Source of the DNA: Methylocystis sp. | Lineage (GTDB): Bacteria > Pseudomonadota > Alphaproteobacteria > Rhizobiales > Beijerinckiaceae | Direction of reading: 5' to 3' | NCBI GenBank assembly: GCA_022843405.1 | Contig: JALHNQ010000006.1 | Coordinates: 1 to 64,000, forward strand | Length of the DNA stretch: 64,000 nt | Shown here: in pieces, positions 1-9,044 of the stretch | How positions within the stretch are numbered: the stretch's first letter is position 1 | Layout: each line of letters opens with the position of its first letter | The notes under the pieces: generated by a model | Databases searched by the model: none | The model's input: the letters and a program-made list of their open reading frames with translations, nothing else | What the model was told of the DNA's origin: nothing | Translations under genes and position numbers: made by a program

Positions 1-264
1 GAGCTGCGCGTTGATCTGCCCGCACTGAGGCGGCGGCTCGCCGAAAAACAGGAACTGGCCGCGATCGCAGCCGAGCGCCCGGGCGCGCGCGGCGACGCGC
101 GCATATTCGCCGCGCTGCTTGGCGGCGGCGGCCTGGAAGCGGCCGGCCTGGCTGCCAGCGCCGGCGCGGCCGATCTGGGCGCGTAACTCCGTGCAGTAGG
201 GACTTTCGGCCGCGGCGGGCGAAACGGCGACGAGGCCGAACGCCGCGACGACGACGACCGCCAA
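1..264 (-). CDS. DUF2865-like secreted protein, 3' part cut by window edge
   Basis: The frame reads open from the window edge and begins with a hydrophobic export signal (V-rich stretch ending SPAAAES), followed by a Cys (PYCTEL), an Ala/Gln-rich helical part and a GCDRG...CGQI segment with paired cysteines. This layout fits the DUF2865 family of rhizobial secreted proteins. The family has no settled function. No in-frame ATG is present, so a TTG at 264 preceded by GGCGGAG is the best start. The true start may lie a little upstream, because basic residues (RRSR) lie just before this TTG. The gene is divergent from creA. Confidence 0.6.
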   Translation of the reverse strand, partial: MAVVVVAAFGLVAVSPAAAESPYCTELRAQIGRAGAGSQAGRFQAAAAKQRGEYARVAARARALGCDRGQFLFFGEPPPQCGQINAQL

Positions 265-617
265 TCTGCTCCGCCTGGAGGCGCCTTTGGTCGAAAATAT
301 GACTATGATCCTGGCCCCATTGAACTTTTGGCTCTCGTCGCATGCCCGCGAAATGCCGCGAGCCGCTCATCCGGCCGCTGGCGGCCTATCCGCGACGCAC
401 GCCGCCTTGCGGCGAATCGCACTATTCTCGCGAATGCCGCGCCCAGCGCAAACCCGCATAGATTGTCCCGCGTATCATGTCGGCAACAAGGCGCCGGCGC
501 AGAACGCCGGCCGCCGTCGTCGCACGGGATTTTTTTGCCGCGCCCAGGGTCGAAGCCCTTCACTTGCCGCGCTACTTCGCCCATATCGGCGACGGCGTCG
601 CCTTGGAGGTTGCCGAA
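265..617. other. Intergenic region between two divergent secreted-protein genes
   Basis: About 350 bases separate the DUF2865-like gene (minus) and creA (plus). They must hold both promoters. No convincing hairpin, repeat or small gene is visible. The only clear signal is the GGAG Shine-Dalgarno of creA at about 605-608. Confidence 0.4.
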
Positions 618-1142
618 ATGAAGCGTTCCAGACTGCTTGCACTGATTCCGACGGCTTTCATGCTTTGTTTGGGCGCCGCGCCGGCTCTCGCGGATAACGG
701 GCCGGACCTCATCTTCCGCAAATCGGTCGATTTCAAGCTGCTGACCCCGAACGACAAGCTTGCCACCTATGCGATCGACGATCCGATCATCGACGGGGTC
801 GCCTGCTATTATACGGCCCATGAAAAAGGCGGCGTCGCCGGCATGTTCGGCGTTGCCGAGCAGTCGTCGGAGGTGTCGCTCGCCTGCCGGCAATATGGTC
901 CGATCAAATTCAAGGAGAAATTCGGCCAGGGCGATACGGCGTTCAGCGAGCGGCGTTCGCTGTTATTCAAGCGGATGCATATCGTGCGCGGCTGCGACGC
1001 CAAGCGCAATGTGCTCGTCTATATGGTCTATTCGGACAAGCTCGTGGACGGCTCGCCAGAAAGCTCGACCTCGACCGTCGCGATCCAGCCTTGGACGGGC
1101 CAGAACGAAGTTCCGCAGTGCGGAGAGTTTCTGAACCGCTAA
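618..1142 (+). CDS. creA: CreA family protein (periplasmic)
   Basis: A 174-residue protein with a clear signal peptide (MKRSRLLALIP... ending APALA, residues 1-25). The mature part has the CreA family features: IDDPIIDGVACY near the start, a central SLACRQYGPI segment and the late RNVLVYMVYSDKLVDGSP block. CreA proteins are exported and of unknown biochemical role. The start was set by GGAG eleven bases upstream of the ATG; an upstream in-frame start would add a basic, non-signal leader. It ends tail to tail with the next gene, with the two stop codons overlapping. Confidence 0.88.
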   Translation: MKRSRLLALIPTAFMLCLGAAPALADNGPDLIFRKSVDFKLLTPNDKLATYAIDDPIIDGVACYYTAHEKGGVAGMFGVAEQSSEVSLACRQYGPIKFKEKFGQGDTAFSERRSLLFKRMHIVRGCDAKRNVLVYMVYSDKLVDGSPESSTSTVAIQPWTGQNEVPQCGEFLNR

Positions 1143-1471
1143 TCCATGCATGCGACGATGGCGGCGTCGGGCTCGATCGACGCGCCCGTCGCCTTCGCTT
1201 CGGTCGAGGCGGTCACATCGTCGGCGCGGCCGAAGGCTCGGGCCGCGCCATGGCCATGCGCCGCGCACCAGGAGTCGGCGACGATCTGTCCGCAATCATT
1301 CTTGCCGGTAAGGCATTCCTGCAGGCCGTAGCCCTCCTGGTCGGAGATGATATAAGCGGCGCTTGGGCCTGCCTCGGCATAGGCGCCGAAGGAGCAGCCG
1401 GCGACGATCAAAACTCCGGCGAACAGCGACGCAAACGCGCGCCGATCGATCGGCGCCCAGAATTTTAACAT
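1139..1471 (-). CDS. Hypothetical secreted protein, Cys-rich
   Basis: A 110-residue protein with an N-terminal export signal (RRAFASLFAGVLIVAGCSFG). The Cys in AGCSFG could be a lipobox, which would make it a lipoprotein, although AYAEAG just after also fits signal peptidase I. The mature part has several Cys (LQECLTGKNDCGQ, SWCAAHG, VACMD) and no domain I can name. The layout resembles small DUF3551-like exported proteins of Hyphomicrobiales, but this is only a resemblance. It converges on creA with overlapping stop codons. An ATG 18 bases upstream is an alternative start. Confidence 0.55.
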   Translation of the reverse strand: MLKFWAPIDRRAFASLFAGVLIVAGCSFGAYAEAGPSAAYIISDQEGYGLQECLTGKNDCGQIVADSWCAAHGHGAARAFGRADDVTASTEAKATGASIEPDAAIVACMD

Positions 1472-1733
1472 TTCCGACAAACCCCACACGACTCTGACAG
1501 CTCGCCGTCAGAACTAGCGCAGAGCGGTAAAACGCCCGTTAAGTTCTCCGCAGCCCGAACCGGCGTCGCGCTTGACGCGGCGGCGCGCTTTGGCGCATGG
1601 TCGCCGCCATGACGCCTCGGCTCACCCTTTGTCGGAAGACCATTATCAGCTAGCGATCACGCTGGCCGGAGCCGTCACGTCTATCTCAATGACATGAAAC
1701 GACGCCCCGGCTGGCGGCCTTGCGGGGAAATTC

Positions 1734-3251
1734 ATGTCGACGCCTGCGCTGAAAATTTACAATACGCTGACGCGGAAGAAGGAGGACTTTCGTCCGATCG
1801 ATCCCGCGAAGGTGCGCATGTATGTCTGCGGGCCGACGGTCTATGACTACGCCCATATCGGCAACGCCAGGCCGCTCATCGTTTTCGACGTGCTGTTTCG
1901 TCTGCTGCGCCATCTCGCGAAACAAGGCGTGTGGGACGGCGGCAAGGGCGAAACAAAAGTCACTTACGTCCGCAACATCACCGACGTCGACGACAAGATC
2001 AACGCACGCGCCGCGGAGAGCGGCATTTCCATTCGTGAACTGACGGAAGAGACCAACAAGGTCTTTCAGGCGGACGTGAAGGCGCTCGGCTGTCTTGAGC
2101 CGACCGTGCAGCCGCGCGCGACCGAGCATATTGCGCAGATGATCGCGATCATCGAGAGACTGATCGCGTCGGGACATGCCTATGCCGCCGACGGCCATGT
2201 GCTCTTCGACGTGCCGTCGATGCCGAGCTACGGGCGCCTGTCGCGGCGCTCGCTCGACGAAATGATCGCCGGCGCGCGCGTCGACGTCGCGCCCTATAAG
2301 CGCGGCGACATGGATTTCGTTTTATGGAAACCGTCAAAGGACAATGAGCCCGGCTGGGACAGCCCGTGGGGCAGGGGGCGCCCCGGCTGGCATATCGAAT
2401 GTTCGGCAATGTCCTGGGCGCATTTGGGCGAAACCTTCGACATTCACGGCGGCGGCATCGACCTCGTCTTTCCGCATCACGAAAACGAGATTGCCCAAAG
2501 CTGCTGCGCCTTCGGGCAGGACGTGATGGCGAATTACTGGATGCATAACGGCTTCCTGCAGGTCGAGGGCGAGAAAATGTCCAAGAGCCTGGGGAATTTC
2601 GTGACGATCCATGAGCTGCTGCATACGGAGAAGTTTGGCGGGCGGAAGTGGCCGGGCGAAGTGCTTCGCCTCGCGATGCTGCGCACGCATTATCGCCAGC
2701 CGATCGACTGGACGGTGAAGGCGCTCGAGGAGGCGGACGCCAATCTCCAAACTTGGAGACGTTCTCTGGGCAATGTTTTACCGGATGACATCACGGGCGC
2801 CGCAGATGAGCGAGTGGTCCTCGCACTAGCGGATGATCTGAACACGCACGAAGCAATCCAAGTCATTGGATCGACCGCAGAAGCCAGCTCTAGCAAGGTT
2901 GATCTAGCAAATAATCTCGCGTTCTTGGGGCTTCTACCTCATCGCTATACCCGGCAGGGCTATAGAGAGGCCACCGAACGGATCAGTCGCAAGTTTAATG
3001 TGTCGCACCTTGAAGATTGGGCGGCCAAGTGGAACAAATTCGCTGCTTCGCCTAAAAATATTGGCGATCTGTCTGAGATCGAGGATGCAATCACCGCTGA
3101 GGATCTAAACGTTCGAATTGAAGCCCGCAACGCCGCCCGCGCTTCAAAAAACTGGGCCGAGTCCGACCGCATTCGCGATGAACTCGCGGCGATGGGCATC
3201 GCGCTGAAGGACAACGCGGACGGCACGACGACGTGGGAGGTAAAGCGGTGA
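1734..3251 (+). CDS. cysS: Cysteinyl-tRNA synthetase
   Basis: A 505-residue class I aminoacyl-tRNA synthetase that charges tRNA-Cys in the cytoplasm. The N-terminal Rossmann fold has the zinc Cys in [18 protein letters not shown] with the HIGH-type signature HIGN at residues 41-44. [12 protein letters not shown] and HHENEIAQ supply the other zinc ligands, and the KMSKS loop is at about 281-285. The C-terminal DALR-like region ends [19 protein letters not shown], as is normal for CysS. The length is slightly above the usual 460-480. The middle of the C-terminal half (about 2750-3110) has lower GC than the rest of the gene. Just after the stop codon lies an inverted-repeat element. Confidence 0.97.
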   Translation: MSTPALKIYNTLTRKKEDFRPIDPAKVRMYVCGPTVYDYAHIGNARPLIVFDVLFRLLRHLAKQGVWDGGKGETKVTYVRNITDVDDKINARAAESGISIRELTEETNKVFQADVKALGCLEPTVQPRATEHIAQMIAIIERLIASGHAYAADGHVLFDVPSMPSYGRLSRRSLDEMIAGARVDVAPYKRGDMDFVLWKPSKDNEPGWDSPWGRGRPGWHIECSAMSWAHLGETFDIHGGGIDLVFPHHENEIAQSCCAFGQDVMANYWMHNGFLQVEGEKMSKSLGNFVTIHELLHTEKFGGRKWPGEVLRLAMLRTHYRQPIDWTVKALEEADANLQTWRRSLGNVLPDDITGAADERVVLALADDLNTHEAIQVIGSTAEASSSKVDLANNLAFLGLLPHRYTRQGYREATERISRKFNVSHLEDWAAKWNKFAASPKNIGDLSEIEDAITAEDLNVRIEARNAARASKNWAESDRIRDELAAMGIALKDNADGTTTWEVKR

Positions 3252-3255
3252 GCGC

Positions 3256-3446
3256 GTTTTCCCCCACCCGGCGCGCTGCGCGCGCCACCCTCCCCGCAAG
3301 GGGGAGGGAGGGGAACGGCGCGACTCGACGTCGCGTTGAGTCGCTCATGCAGTTCGTCGCGCAGGAAGTTTTGCGTTTCCCCGATGCAAGCCAATCCCTC
3401 CCCTTGACGGGGAGCGTGGTTCGCGAAGCGAACCGGGTAGGGTGAC
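3256..3446. repeat. Inverted-repeat element, copy 1 (about 190 bp)
   Basis: The left end (CCCCCACCCGG, then CCACCCTCCCC-GCAA-GGGGGAGGGA) is an imperfect inverted copy of the right end (TCCCTCCCC-TTGA-CGGGGAG, then GTGG, TTCGCGAAGCGAA and CCGGGTAGGG). About 90 bases of non-palindromic sequence lie between. A diverged direct copy is at 3817-4004. The element looks like a paired REP/MITE-type sequence. It ends only a few bases before the DUF559 gene and supplies that gene's likely ribosome binding site. Confidence 0.8.
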
Positions 3447-3450
3447 GGAC

Positions 3451-3804
3451 ATGGCTAGCCCTCGCGCGCGCGAATTGCGCAAAAACATGACGCCGCAGGA
3501 AGTGAAACTGTGGTCGCAGTTGCGCAAGCTTCGCCCGCAAGGGTTTCATTTTCGTCGTCAGGCGCCGCTTGAAGGCTATGTGCTCGATTTTGTTTGTTAC
3601 AAGCATCGGTTGATTGTGGAAGCTGACGGCGCGCAGCATGGAGAGGATAAGGGTCTTCGCCATGACGGCAAGCGCGACACGATTTTCCAAGCGAACGGCT
3701 TCCGCGTGCGGCGTTTCTGGAACAACGAGATCGACGCCAATCTGATCGGCGTGGTGGAAACCATCATCGCCCGGGCGAAAGAACATATGCAGGAGGCGTC
3801 ATGA
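3451..3804 (+). CDS. DUF559 endonuclease-like protein
   Basis: A 117-residue protein of the DUF559 family, whose fold resembles the very-short-patch repair (Vsr) and restriction endonucleases. Typical features are the N-terminal RARELRKNMTPQEVKLWSQLR, the FHFRRQAPLEGYVLDFVCY core with its catalytic-type Asp, LIVEADGAQH with a second acidic residue, and RDTIFQANGFRVRRFWNNEI. The length is normal for the family. Activity in this family is poorly tested, so DNA cleavage is an inference. The gene is flanked on both sides by copies of an inverted-repeat element. An upstream GTG at 3442 is an alternative start. Confidence 0.85.
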   Translation: MASPRARELRKNMTPQEVKLWSQLRKLRPQGFHFRRQAPLEGYVLDFVCYKHRLIVEADGAQHGEDKGLRHDGKRDTIFQANGFRVRRFWNNEIDANLIGVVETIIARAKEHMQEAS

Positions 3805-3816
3805 GAGCGGCCACTG

Positions 3817-4004
3817 CTACCCCCACCCGGCGCGCTATGCGCGCCACCCTCCCCGCAAGGGGGAGGGATATGAACGGCGCGACTTCACATAGTATCCAAT
3901 CAATGGTGCAAGTCGTACTCTATGAAATCCTGCGTTGTGCTGATGCAGGCCCGTCCCTCCCCTTGACGGGGAGGGTGGTTCGCGAAGCGAACCGGGTGGG
4001 ATGA
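3817..4004. repeat. Inverted-repeat element, copy 2 (about 190 bp)
   Basis: A direct, diverged copy of the element at 3256-3446. Both ends are well kept (CCCCCACCCGGCGCGC at the left, TTCGCGAAGCGAACCGGGTGGG in parts at the right). The interior shares the block GAACGGCGCGACT and, with many substitutions, a later block ending GATGCAGGCC in this copy and GATGCAAGCC in copy 1. As with copy 1, a short gene starts directly after the right end. Confidence 0.8.
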
Positions 4005-4021
4005 CCAGAAAGGCGTATCCG

Positions 4022-4156
4022 ATGTCGAATGACGACTGGAAAAAGACGCTGCCGTTCAAGCGCCATTGGGCGTTCTATCTCTTGCTCAAGGTGTTGATCC
4101 TTGCGCTTGCGGCCTTCATCGCCTGGCATTTGCTGCGCGCCTTGGAGATCGTCTGA
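4022..4156 (+). CDS. Small single-pass membrane protein (44 aa)
   Basis: A short frame encodes a basic and acidic N-terminus (MSNDDWKKTLPFKRHW), one strongly hydrophobic helix (AFYLLLKVLILALAAFIAW) and a short tail (HLLRALEIV). AAAGG lies about nine bases upstream. It ends two bases before the start of the GNAT gene, so the two are likely co-transcribed and translationally linked. The function is unknown. An in-frame ATG at 4001, inside the end of the repeat, is an alternative start. Confidence 0.55.
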   Translation: MSNDDWKKTLPFKRHWAFYLLLKVLILALAAFIAWHLLRALEIV

Positions 4157-4158
4157 CG

Positions 4159-4668
4159 ATGGCGGCGAATTCGTCAACGCCGGGATTGCGCCCCTATATG
4201 CCCGCCGACGCGGCGACGCTCGCGGCGCTGTTTCGCGACAGCGTCGACGAACTCGCCGAGGAGGATTATGACGACGGGCAGCGCGAGGCCTGGGCGTCCG
4301 AGGCCGACGACGTAGAGGCGTTCGGCTCGCGGCTCGCGGGCGAGCTGACCATCGTCGCGCTTGTCAACGGCGACATCGTCGGCTTTGCGTCGCTGCGCGA
4401 CAACACGGTTTTCGATATGCTTTATGTCCGGCCCGACATGGCGCGCCAGGGCGTTGGTTCTGCGCTCGCCGAGGCCATCGAGAAACTTGCCGGGGCGCAC
4501 GGGACGTTGACGCTCAGCGTCGACGCCTCCGACGCCGCCCGCGATTTCTTCGCCGCGCGGGGCTATGTCGCCACAACGCGCAACACGATCGAGATCGGCG
4601 GCCAGTGGCTCGGCAATACCACGATGACCAAGGCGCTGGCGGCGCCACTCGCCGGGAGCGCGCATTGA
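4159..4668 (+). CDS. GNAT family N-acetyltransferase
   Basis: A 169-residue acetyltransferase of the GNAT fold. The N-terminal part (LRPYMPADAATLAALFRDSV) is the usual beta1-alpha1 segment. IVGFASLRDNTVFDMLYVRPDMARQGVGSALAEAIEKLA is the beta4 strand followed by the acetyl-CoA pyrophosphate loop, here RQGVGSA. LSVDASDAARDFFAARGYV is the alpha4/beta6 end. The substrate is unknown; this subtype is often annotated as YafP-like. It overlaps the start of cimA by one base (TGATG), which suggests coupled translation. Confidence 0.88.
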   Translation: MAANSSTPGLRPYMPADAATLAALFRDSVDELAEEDYDDGQREAWASEADDVEAFGSRLAGELTIVALVNGDIVGFASLRDNTVFDMLYVRPDMARQGVGSALAEAIEKLAGAHGTLTLSVDASDAARDFFAARGYVATTRNTIEIGGQWLGNTTMTKALAAPLAGSAH

Positions 4669-6296
4669 TGGCCAAAGAGCCGGCAAAGGAGCGGCTGACG
4701 CTCTATGATACGACGCTGCGCGACGGCGCGCAGACGACGGGCGTCGATTTTTCGCTCGACGACAAGCGTCAAATCGCCGCCATGCTCGACGATCTCGGCA
4801 TCGACTATGTCGAGGGCGGCTATCCCGGCGCCAATCCGCTCGACACGGAGTTTTTTGCGAAGCCTCCGAAGCTGCGCGCGCGCTTGGCCGCCTTCGGCAT
4901 GACCCGCCGGCAGGGCCGCTCGGTCGAGAATGATCCGGGAGTCGCGGCGCTTCTCGATAGCGGCGCCGATGTTGTCACCTTCGTCGCCAAGAGCTGGGAC
5001 TTTCAGGTCCGAGTCGCCTTACGCTCCACGGAAGAGGACAATCTCGCAAGCGTTACGCAATCCGTAAGAGCCGCCGTCGCGCGCGGTAAAGAGGTCGCGG
5101 TCGACTGCGAACATTTCTTCGACGGCTTCAAGGCCAATCGCGACTATGCGCTGGCCTGCGCCAAGGCCGCCTATGACGCGGGCGCGAAATGGATCGTGCT
5201 GTGCGACACCAATGGCGGCGCGCTGCCGCATGAGGTCGAGGCCATCGTCGCGGAAGTGGTCCGGCATATTCCCGGAGACCGCGTCGGCGTCCATTGCCAT
5301 GACGACACGGGGCAGGCGGTGGCGAATTCGCTCGCCGCCGTGCGCGCCGGCGCGCGGCAGATTCAGGGAACGCTCAACGGGCTTGGCGAGCGCTGCGGCA
5401 ACGCCAATCTCACGACGATCATTCCGACGCTGTTGTTGAAGAGCGAATTTTCCGAGCGCTTCGACATCGGCGTGACGCAAGAGAAGCTGGCCCATCTGAC
5501 GCGCGTGAGCCATGCGCTCGACGAGCTGCTCAACCGCGCGCCGAACCGCCACGCGCCCTATGTCGGGGCCAGCGCCTTCGCGACCAAGGCCGGCATTCAC
5601 GCCTCGGCGGTGCTGACCGATCCGCGCACCTATGAGCATGTGACGCCGGAATCGGTCGGCAATGTGCGGCGCGTGCTGGTGTCGGATCAGGCGGGACGGT
5701 CCAACATCGTTTCCGAACTCGCGCGGCTTGGCGTCGTCCTCGACAAGGACGATCCGCGGCTGGCGCGTCTTCTCGACGAGGTGAAGGAGAAGGAAGCGCT
5801 GGGCTACGCCTATGAAGGCGCCGACGCGTCGTTCTTCCTTCTGGCGAAGCGCGTGCTCGGCGAGGCGCCGCATTTCTTCGACATCGAGCGCTATAGCGTC
5901 GCGGTCGATCGGCGCTTCGCCAGGAACGGCGGCTTTGAGGACCAGGGCGCCGAGGCCATCGTTAAAATCACCGTGCATGGCGAGAGCCGCATTTCCGCCG
6001 CCGAAGGCAATGGTCCGGTCAATGCGCTTGATCTGGCGCTGCGCAAGGATCTCGGCGCCTATCAGCGCTTCATCGAGGACGTTCGGCTCGTCGACTATCG
6101 CGTCCGCGTGTTCCAGGGCGGCACCGACGCGGTGACCCGCGTTCTGGTCGAATGCGCCGACGCGCGAGGTGAGCGCTGGTCGACCGTCGGCGTCTCGGCC
6201 AATGTCATCGACGCGTCCTTCGAAGCGCTCGTCGACGCGATCAACTACAAGCTGCTCGTCTCCGGCGCCAAGGCAGCGCCGCCGGTGCAGGGCTAA
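4668..6296 (+). CDS. cimA: (R)-citramalate synthase
   Basis: A 542-residue DRE-TIM metallolyase of the CimA/LeuA group. It condenses pyruvate with acetyl-CoA to citramalate, the first step of the threonine-independent route to 2-oxobutyrate and isoleucine. The start shows the DRE motif LYDTTLRDGAQTTGVDFS, the barrel has YVEGGYPGANPLD, and the metal site is VGVHCHDDTGQAVANS. NGLGERCGNANL is the family signature near the barrel end. The C-terminal 180 residues form the LeuA-type allosteric domain. CimA is told from isopropylmalate synthase by the EGGYPGANP and FVAKSWDFQ segments, which are typical of the TIGR00977 type. Confidence 0.93.
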   Translation: MAKEPAKERLTLYDTTLRDGAQTTGVDFSLDDKRQIAAMLDDLGIDYVEGGYPGANPLDTEFFAKPPKLRARLAAFGMTRRQGRSVENDPGVAALLDSGADVVTFVAKSWDFQVRVALRSTEEDNLASVTQSVRAAVARGKEVAVDCEHFFDGFKANRDYALACAKAAYDAGAKWIVLCDTNGGALPHEVEAIVAEVVRHIPGDRVGVHCHDDTGQAVANSLAAVRAGARQIQGTLNGLGERCGNANLTTIIPTLLLKSEFSERFDIGVTQEKLAHLTRVSHALDELLNRAPNRHAPYVGASAFATKAGIHASAVLTDPRTYEHVTPESVGNVRRVLVSDQAGRSNIVSELARLGVVLDKDDPRLARLLDEVKEKEALGYAYEGADASFFLLAKRVLGEAPHFFDIERYSVAVDRRFARNGGFEDQGAEAIVKITVHGESRISAAEGNGPVNALDLALRKDLGAYQRFIEDVRLVDYRVRVFQGGTDAVTRVLVECADARGERWSTVGVSANVIDASFEALVDAINYKLLVSGAKAAPPVQG

Positions 6297-6889
6297 AGCC
6301 GCTCGGTGACCGCTGTCTCGCTGATGTCGGGCGAATGTCGGATTGCCGCGAAGATCATCGGCAGAATGTCCTCGACGCGTTCGGCGACGAGATAGCGCAC
6401 CTCATAGTCCTCGCGGATGAATTCGGCGTTATGCATATGCGCCAAGAGCGACAGCAGCGGGCGCCAGAATCCGGCGATGTCGGCAATGACGAGCGGCTTT
6501 GTATGCCGACCAAGCTGAATCCAGGTGAGCTGCTCGGTCAATTCCTCCAGCGTGCCGACCCCGCCCGGCAACGCCACGAAGGCGTCGGAGCGCTCGAACA
6601 TCAGGCGTTTTCGCGTATGCATGTCGCCAACGACGATGAGCTCGGTCAATCCTTCGAAGGGAGCCTCTCGTTCGCCGAGAAAATCGGGGATGATGCCCGA
6701 TACGCGGCCGCCGGCGGCAAGCGTCGCCTGCGCCAAGATTCCCATTAGACCTTTGGAGCCGCCGCCGAAAACAAGACCGACGCCGGCATGCGCCAAGGCG
6801 GCGCCGAAAGCCTGCGTGGCCGCGACGTAGCGCGGATCGGCGCCCGTCGATGAACCGCAATAGACGCAGATGTTTTTAATTTCTCGCAT
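6293..6889 (-). CDS. LOG family protein (TIGR00730 Rossmann-fold nucleotide hydrolase)
   Basis: A 198-residue member of the LONELY GUY family, which cleaves nucleoside 5'-monophosphates at the N-glycosidic bond, releasing a base and ribose 5-phosphate. ICVYCGSSTGADPRY starts the Rossmann fold, VFGGGSKGLMG is the nucleotide loop, and MHTRKRLMFERSDAFVALPGGVGTLEEL holds the catalytic Arg and the PGGxGTxxE signature. In bacteria the natural substrate is often unclear. The start (MREIKN) was preferred to a longer leader. It converges on cimA with a 4-base overlap and is divergent from the ABC exporter. Confidence 0.9.
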   Translation of the reverse strand: MREIKNICVYCGSSTGADPRYVAATQAFGAALAHAGVGLVFGGGSKGLMGILAQATLAAGGRVSGIIPDFLGEREAPFEGLTELIVVGDMHTRKRLMFERSDAFVALPGGVGTLEELTEQLTWIQLGRHTKPLVIADIAGFWRPLLSLLAHMHNAEFIREDYEVRYLVAERVEDILPMIFAAIRHSPDISETAVTERL

Positions 6890-6946
6890 ATCGATTCTCT
6901 CGCCGCGCTTCGCCAGCGCCTCGCACGGGGTGCGCATTGCTTCTAA

Positions 6947-6960
6947 ACGTCATATATGAC
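6947..6960. promoter_or_regulatory. Perfect 14-bp palindrome between divergent genes
   Basis: CGTCATATATGACG is a perfect palindrome in the short space between the LOG gene and the Atm1-type exporter. It overlaps a possible ATG at 6956 that lacks a Shine-Dalgarno. A dimeric regulator site is possible, though no regulator can be assigned. Confidence 0.35.
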
Positions 6961-7000
6961 GCAAAACGCCACGTCAGCGGCCTCATTCATTCGGAGACAT

Positions 7001-8917
7001 ATGATTAGACCCGATCAAGGCGAATCGAGCGATCCCGAGGCGCTCGATCCGGAAGACGCCGCGCCCCCGCCCGTTGCCGATCAACAATTGTCGGATTCGT
7101 CTCTTTTCAAGACGATACGGCATTTGTGGCCCTATCTCTGGCCGCGCGGCCGAGCCGATCTGGAGTTTCGGGTGGCCGCGGTTTTCGCGCTGCTCGTCGT
7201 CAGCAAGCTGTTCAACGCCGCCACGCCTTACGCCTTCAAATGGGCGACGGACGCGCTTGCCGAGGGCGGCGCCGGCGCGTGGGAAAAGGTGGGGGCTGCC
7301 GCGATCTATTTCACGCTGCTGATGGGCGCGATGCGCATCGTCACCGTTGTGCTGATGCAGATGCGCGACGGCATTTTCGCGGCCGTGGCGATGCATGCCG
7401 TGCGCCGGCTGGCGACCGATCTCTTCGTTCACATGCATGAACTGTCGCTGCGCTTCCATATCGGCAGAAAGACCGGCGGGCTGACGCGCGTGCTTGAGCG
7501 CGGGCGCAATGGCATCGAGACGCTGTCGCGTCTGATCATGTCGACCGGCGCGCCCACCGTGCTGGAAATGGGGCTGGTTCTCGGCATTTTCGTCTATCAG
7601 TTCGATTGGCGCTACGGGCTGGTGCTGCTCGCCACTCTCGGCGGATATTTTCTTTACACGGCGCTCGCCACCAATTGGCGGATCGCCATTCGGCGTCGAA
7701 TGAACGATAGCGACACCGACGCCAATCAGAAGGCGATCGACAGCCTGTTGAATTATGAGACGGTCAAATATTTCGGCGCCGAAAGGCGAGAGGCGGAGCG
7801 CTACGACGGGTCGATGATCCACTACGAGAAGGCAAGCACGCAGTCCTATGTCTCGCTTGCGGTTCTCAACGCCGGCCAGACTGTGATCTTCATCATCGGG
7901 CTCACTACCATGATGGTGATGTGCGTCTACGGCATCGAGGCTGGCCGTAACACGGTTGGCGATTTCGTCCTGATCAACCTGATGATGGGGCAGCTGGCGC
8001 AGCCCTTGAATTTCATGGGCACCTTCTATCGCGAGGTGCGGCAGGCGATCATCGACATCGAGACGATGTTCTCGATTCTCGCGCAGAGCCCCGAGATTTT
8101 GGACAAGCCCGGCGCGCAACCGCTCATCGTGCGCGACGGACGGATCGTTTTCGACAATGTCTCGTTCCACTACGAGCCGAACCGGCCGATTCTCAAGGGC
8201 GTGAGCTTCGAAGCGGCGCCCGGACAGACGGTCGCGATCGTCGGCCCTTCGGGGGCGGGGAAGTCGACGATCTCCCGGCTGATGTATCGCTTCTACGAGC
8301 CGCAAGGCGGGCGCATCATGATCGACGGGCAGAATATTCTGGACGTGACGCAGGAGAGCCTGCGCGCGGCGATCGGCATGGTGCCGCAGGACACGGTGCT
8401 GTTTAACGATTCGATCGGCTACAACATTCGCTACGGACGGTGGGATGCGAGCGATGAGGAGGTGCGCGACGCGGCGCGGCTTGCGCAGATCGACCGCTTC
8501 ATCGAAAGCGTGCCGGAGGCCTATGGCGCGCAGGTCGGCGAGCGCGGGCTGAAGCTCTCCGGCGGCGAGAAGCAGCGCGTGGCGATCGCCCGGACGATTC
8601 TCAAGGGTCCGCCGATCCTCATTCTCGACGAAGCGACGTCGGCGCTCGACAGCTTGACCGAACATGAGATTCAGGAGGCGCTGAGACGGGTCGCGCGCGG
8701 CCGCACCACGCTGGTCATCGCGCATCGGCTGTCGACCATCGTCGACGCCGACGAAATCCTGTTTCTCGATCACGGCCGCATTGTCGAGCGCGGGACGCAT
8801 AGCCAGTTGTTGGCGCTTGGCGGGCATTACGCCGGCATGTGGAACCGACAGCGCGAGGCGGCGGAGGCGCGCGCGAAATTGCTGGAGGTGGAGCGGGAAG
8901 AGGAATTGGAGGCGTAG
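7001..8917 (+). CDS. Atm1-type ABC transporter, fused membrane and ATPase domains
   Basis: A 638-residue half-transporter that probably works as a homodimer in the inner membrane. Six helices span about residues 55-330, followed by the nucleotide-binding domain: Walker A GPSGAGKST, Q-loop MVPQDTVLFNDS, signature LSGGEKQRVAIAR, Walker B ILILDEATSALDS and the H-loop IAHRLSTI. The motif DSLLNYETVKYFGAE before the last helices is typical of the Atm1/HMT1 group, whose bacterial member exports glutathione conjugates of metals. The start at 7001 has GGAG just upstream; an ATG at 6956 would add 15 residues but has no ribosome site. Confidence 0.92.
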   Translation: MIRPDQGESSDPEALDPEDAAPPPVADQQLSDSSLFKTIRHLWPYLWPRGRADLEFRVAAVFALLVVSKLFNAATPYAFKWATDALAEGGAGAWEKVGAAAIYFTLLMGAMRIVTVVLMQMRDGIFAAVAMHAVRRLATDLFVHMHELSLRFHIGRKTGGLTRVLERGRNGIETLSRLIMSTGAPTVLEMGLVLGIFVYQFDWRYGLVLLATLGGYFLYTALATNWRIAIRRRMNDSDTDANQKAIDSLLNYETVKYFGAERREAERYDGSMIHYEKASTQSYVSLAVLNAGQTVIFIIGLTTMMVMCVYGIEAGRNTVGDFVLINLMMGQLAQPLNFMGTFYREVRQAIIDIETMFSILAQSPEILDKPGAQPLIVRDGRIVFDNVSFHYEPNRPILKGVSFEAAPGQTVAIVGPSGAGKSTISRLMYRFYEPQGGRIMIDGQNILDVTQESLRAAIGMVPQDTVLFNDSIGYNIRYGRWDASDEEVRDAARLAQIDRFIESVPEAYGAQVGERGLKLSGGEKQRVAIARTILKGPPILILDEATSALDSLTEHEIQEALRRVARGRTTLVIAHRLSTIVDADEILFLDHGRIVERGTHSQLLALGGHYAGMWNRQREAAEARAKLLEVEREEELEA

Positions 8918-9044
8918 CCGGTCGCTTCTCTCCGGCTCTGGTCGGATCGCATCTCGCGCCCCAGTTTTCAGCAAATGATGCATCCATAGAAGCGGCGGTC
9001 GTGTAGGCTGAAGGGCGGCGTTGTCGTCATGCCCGGAGGGTCCG

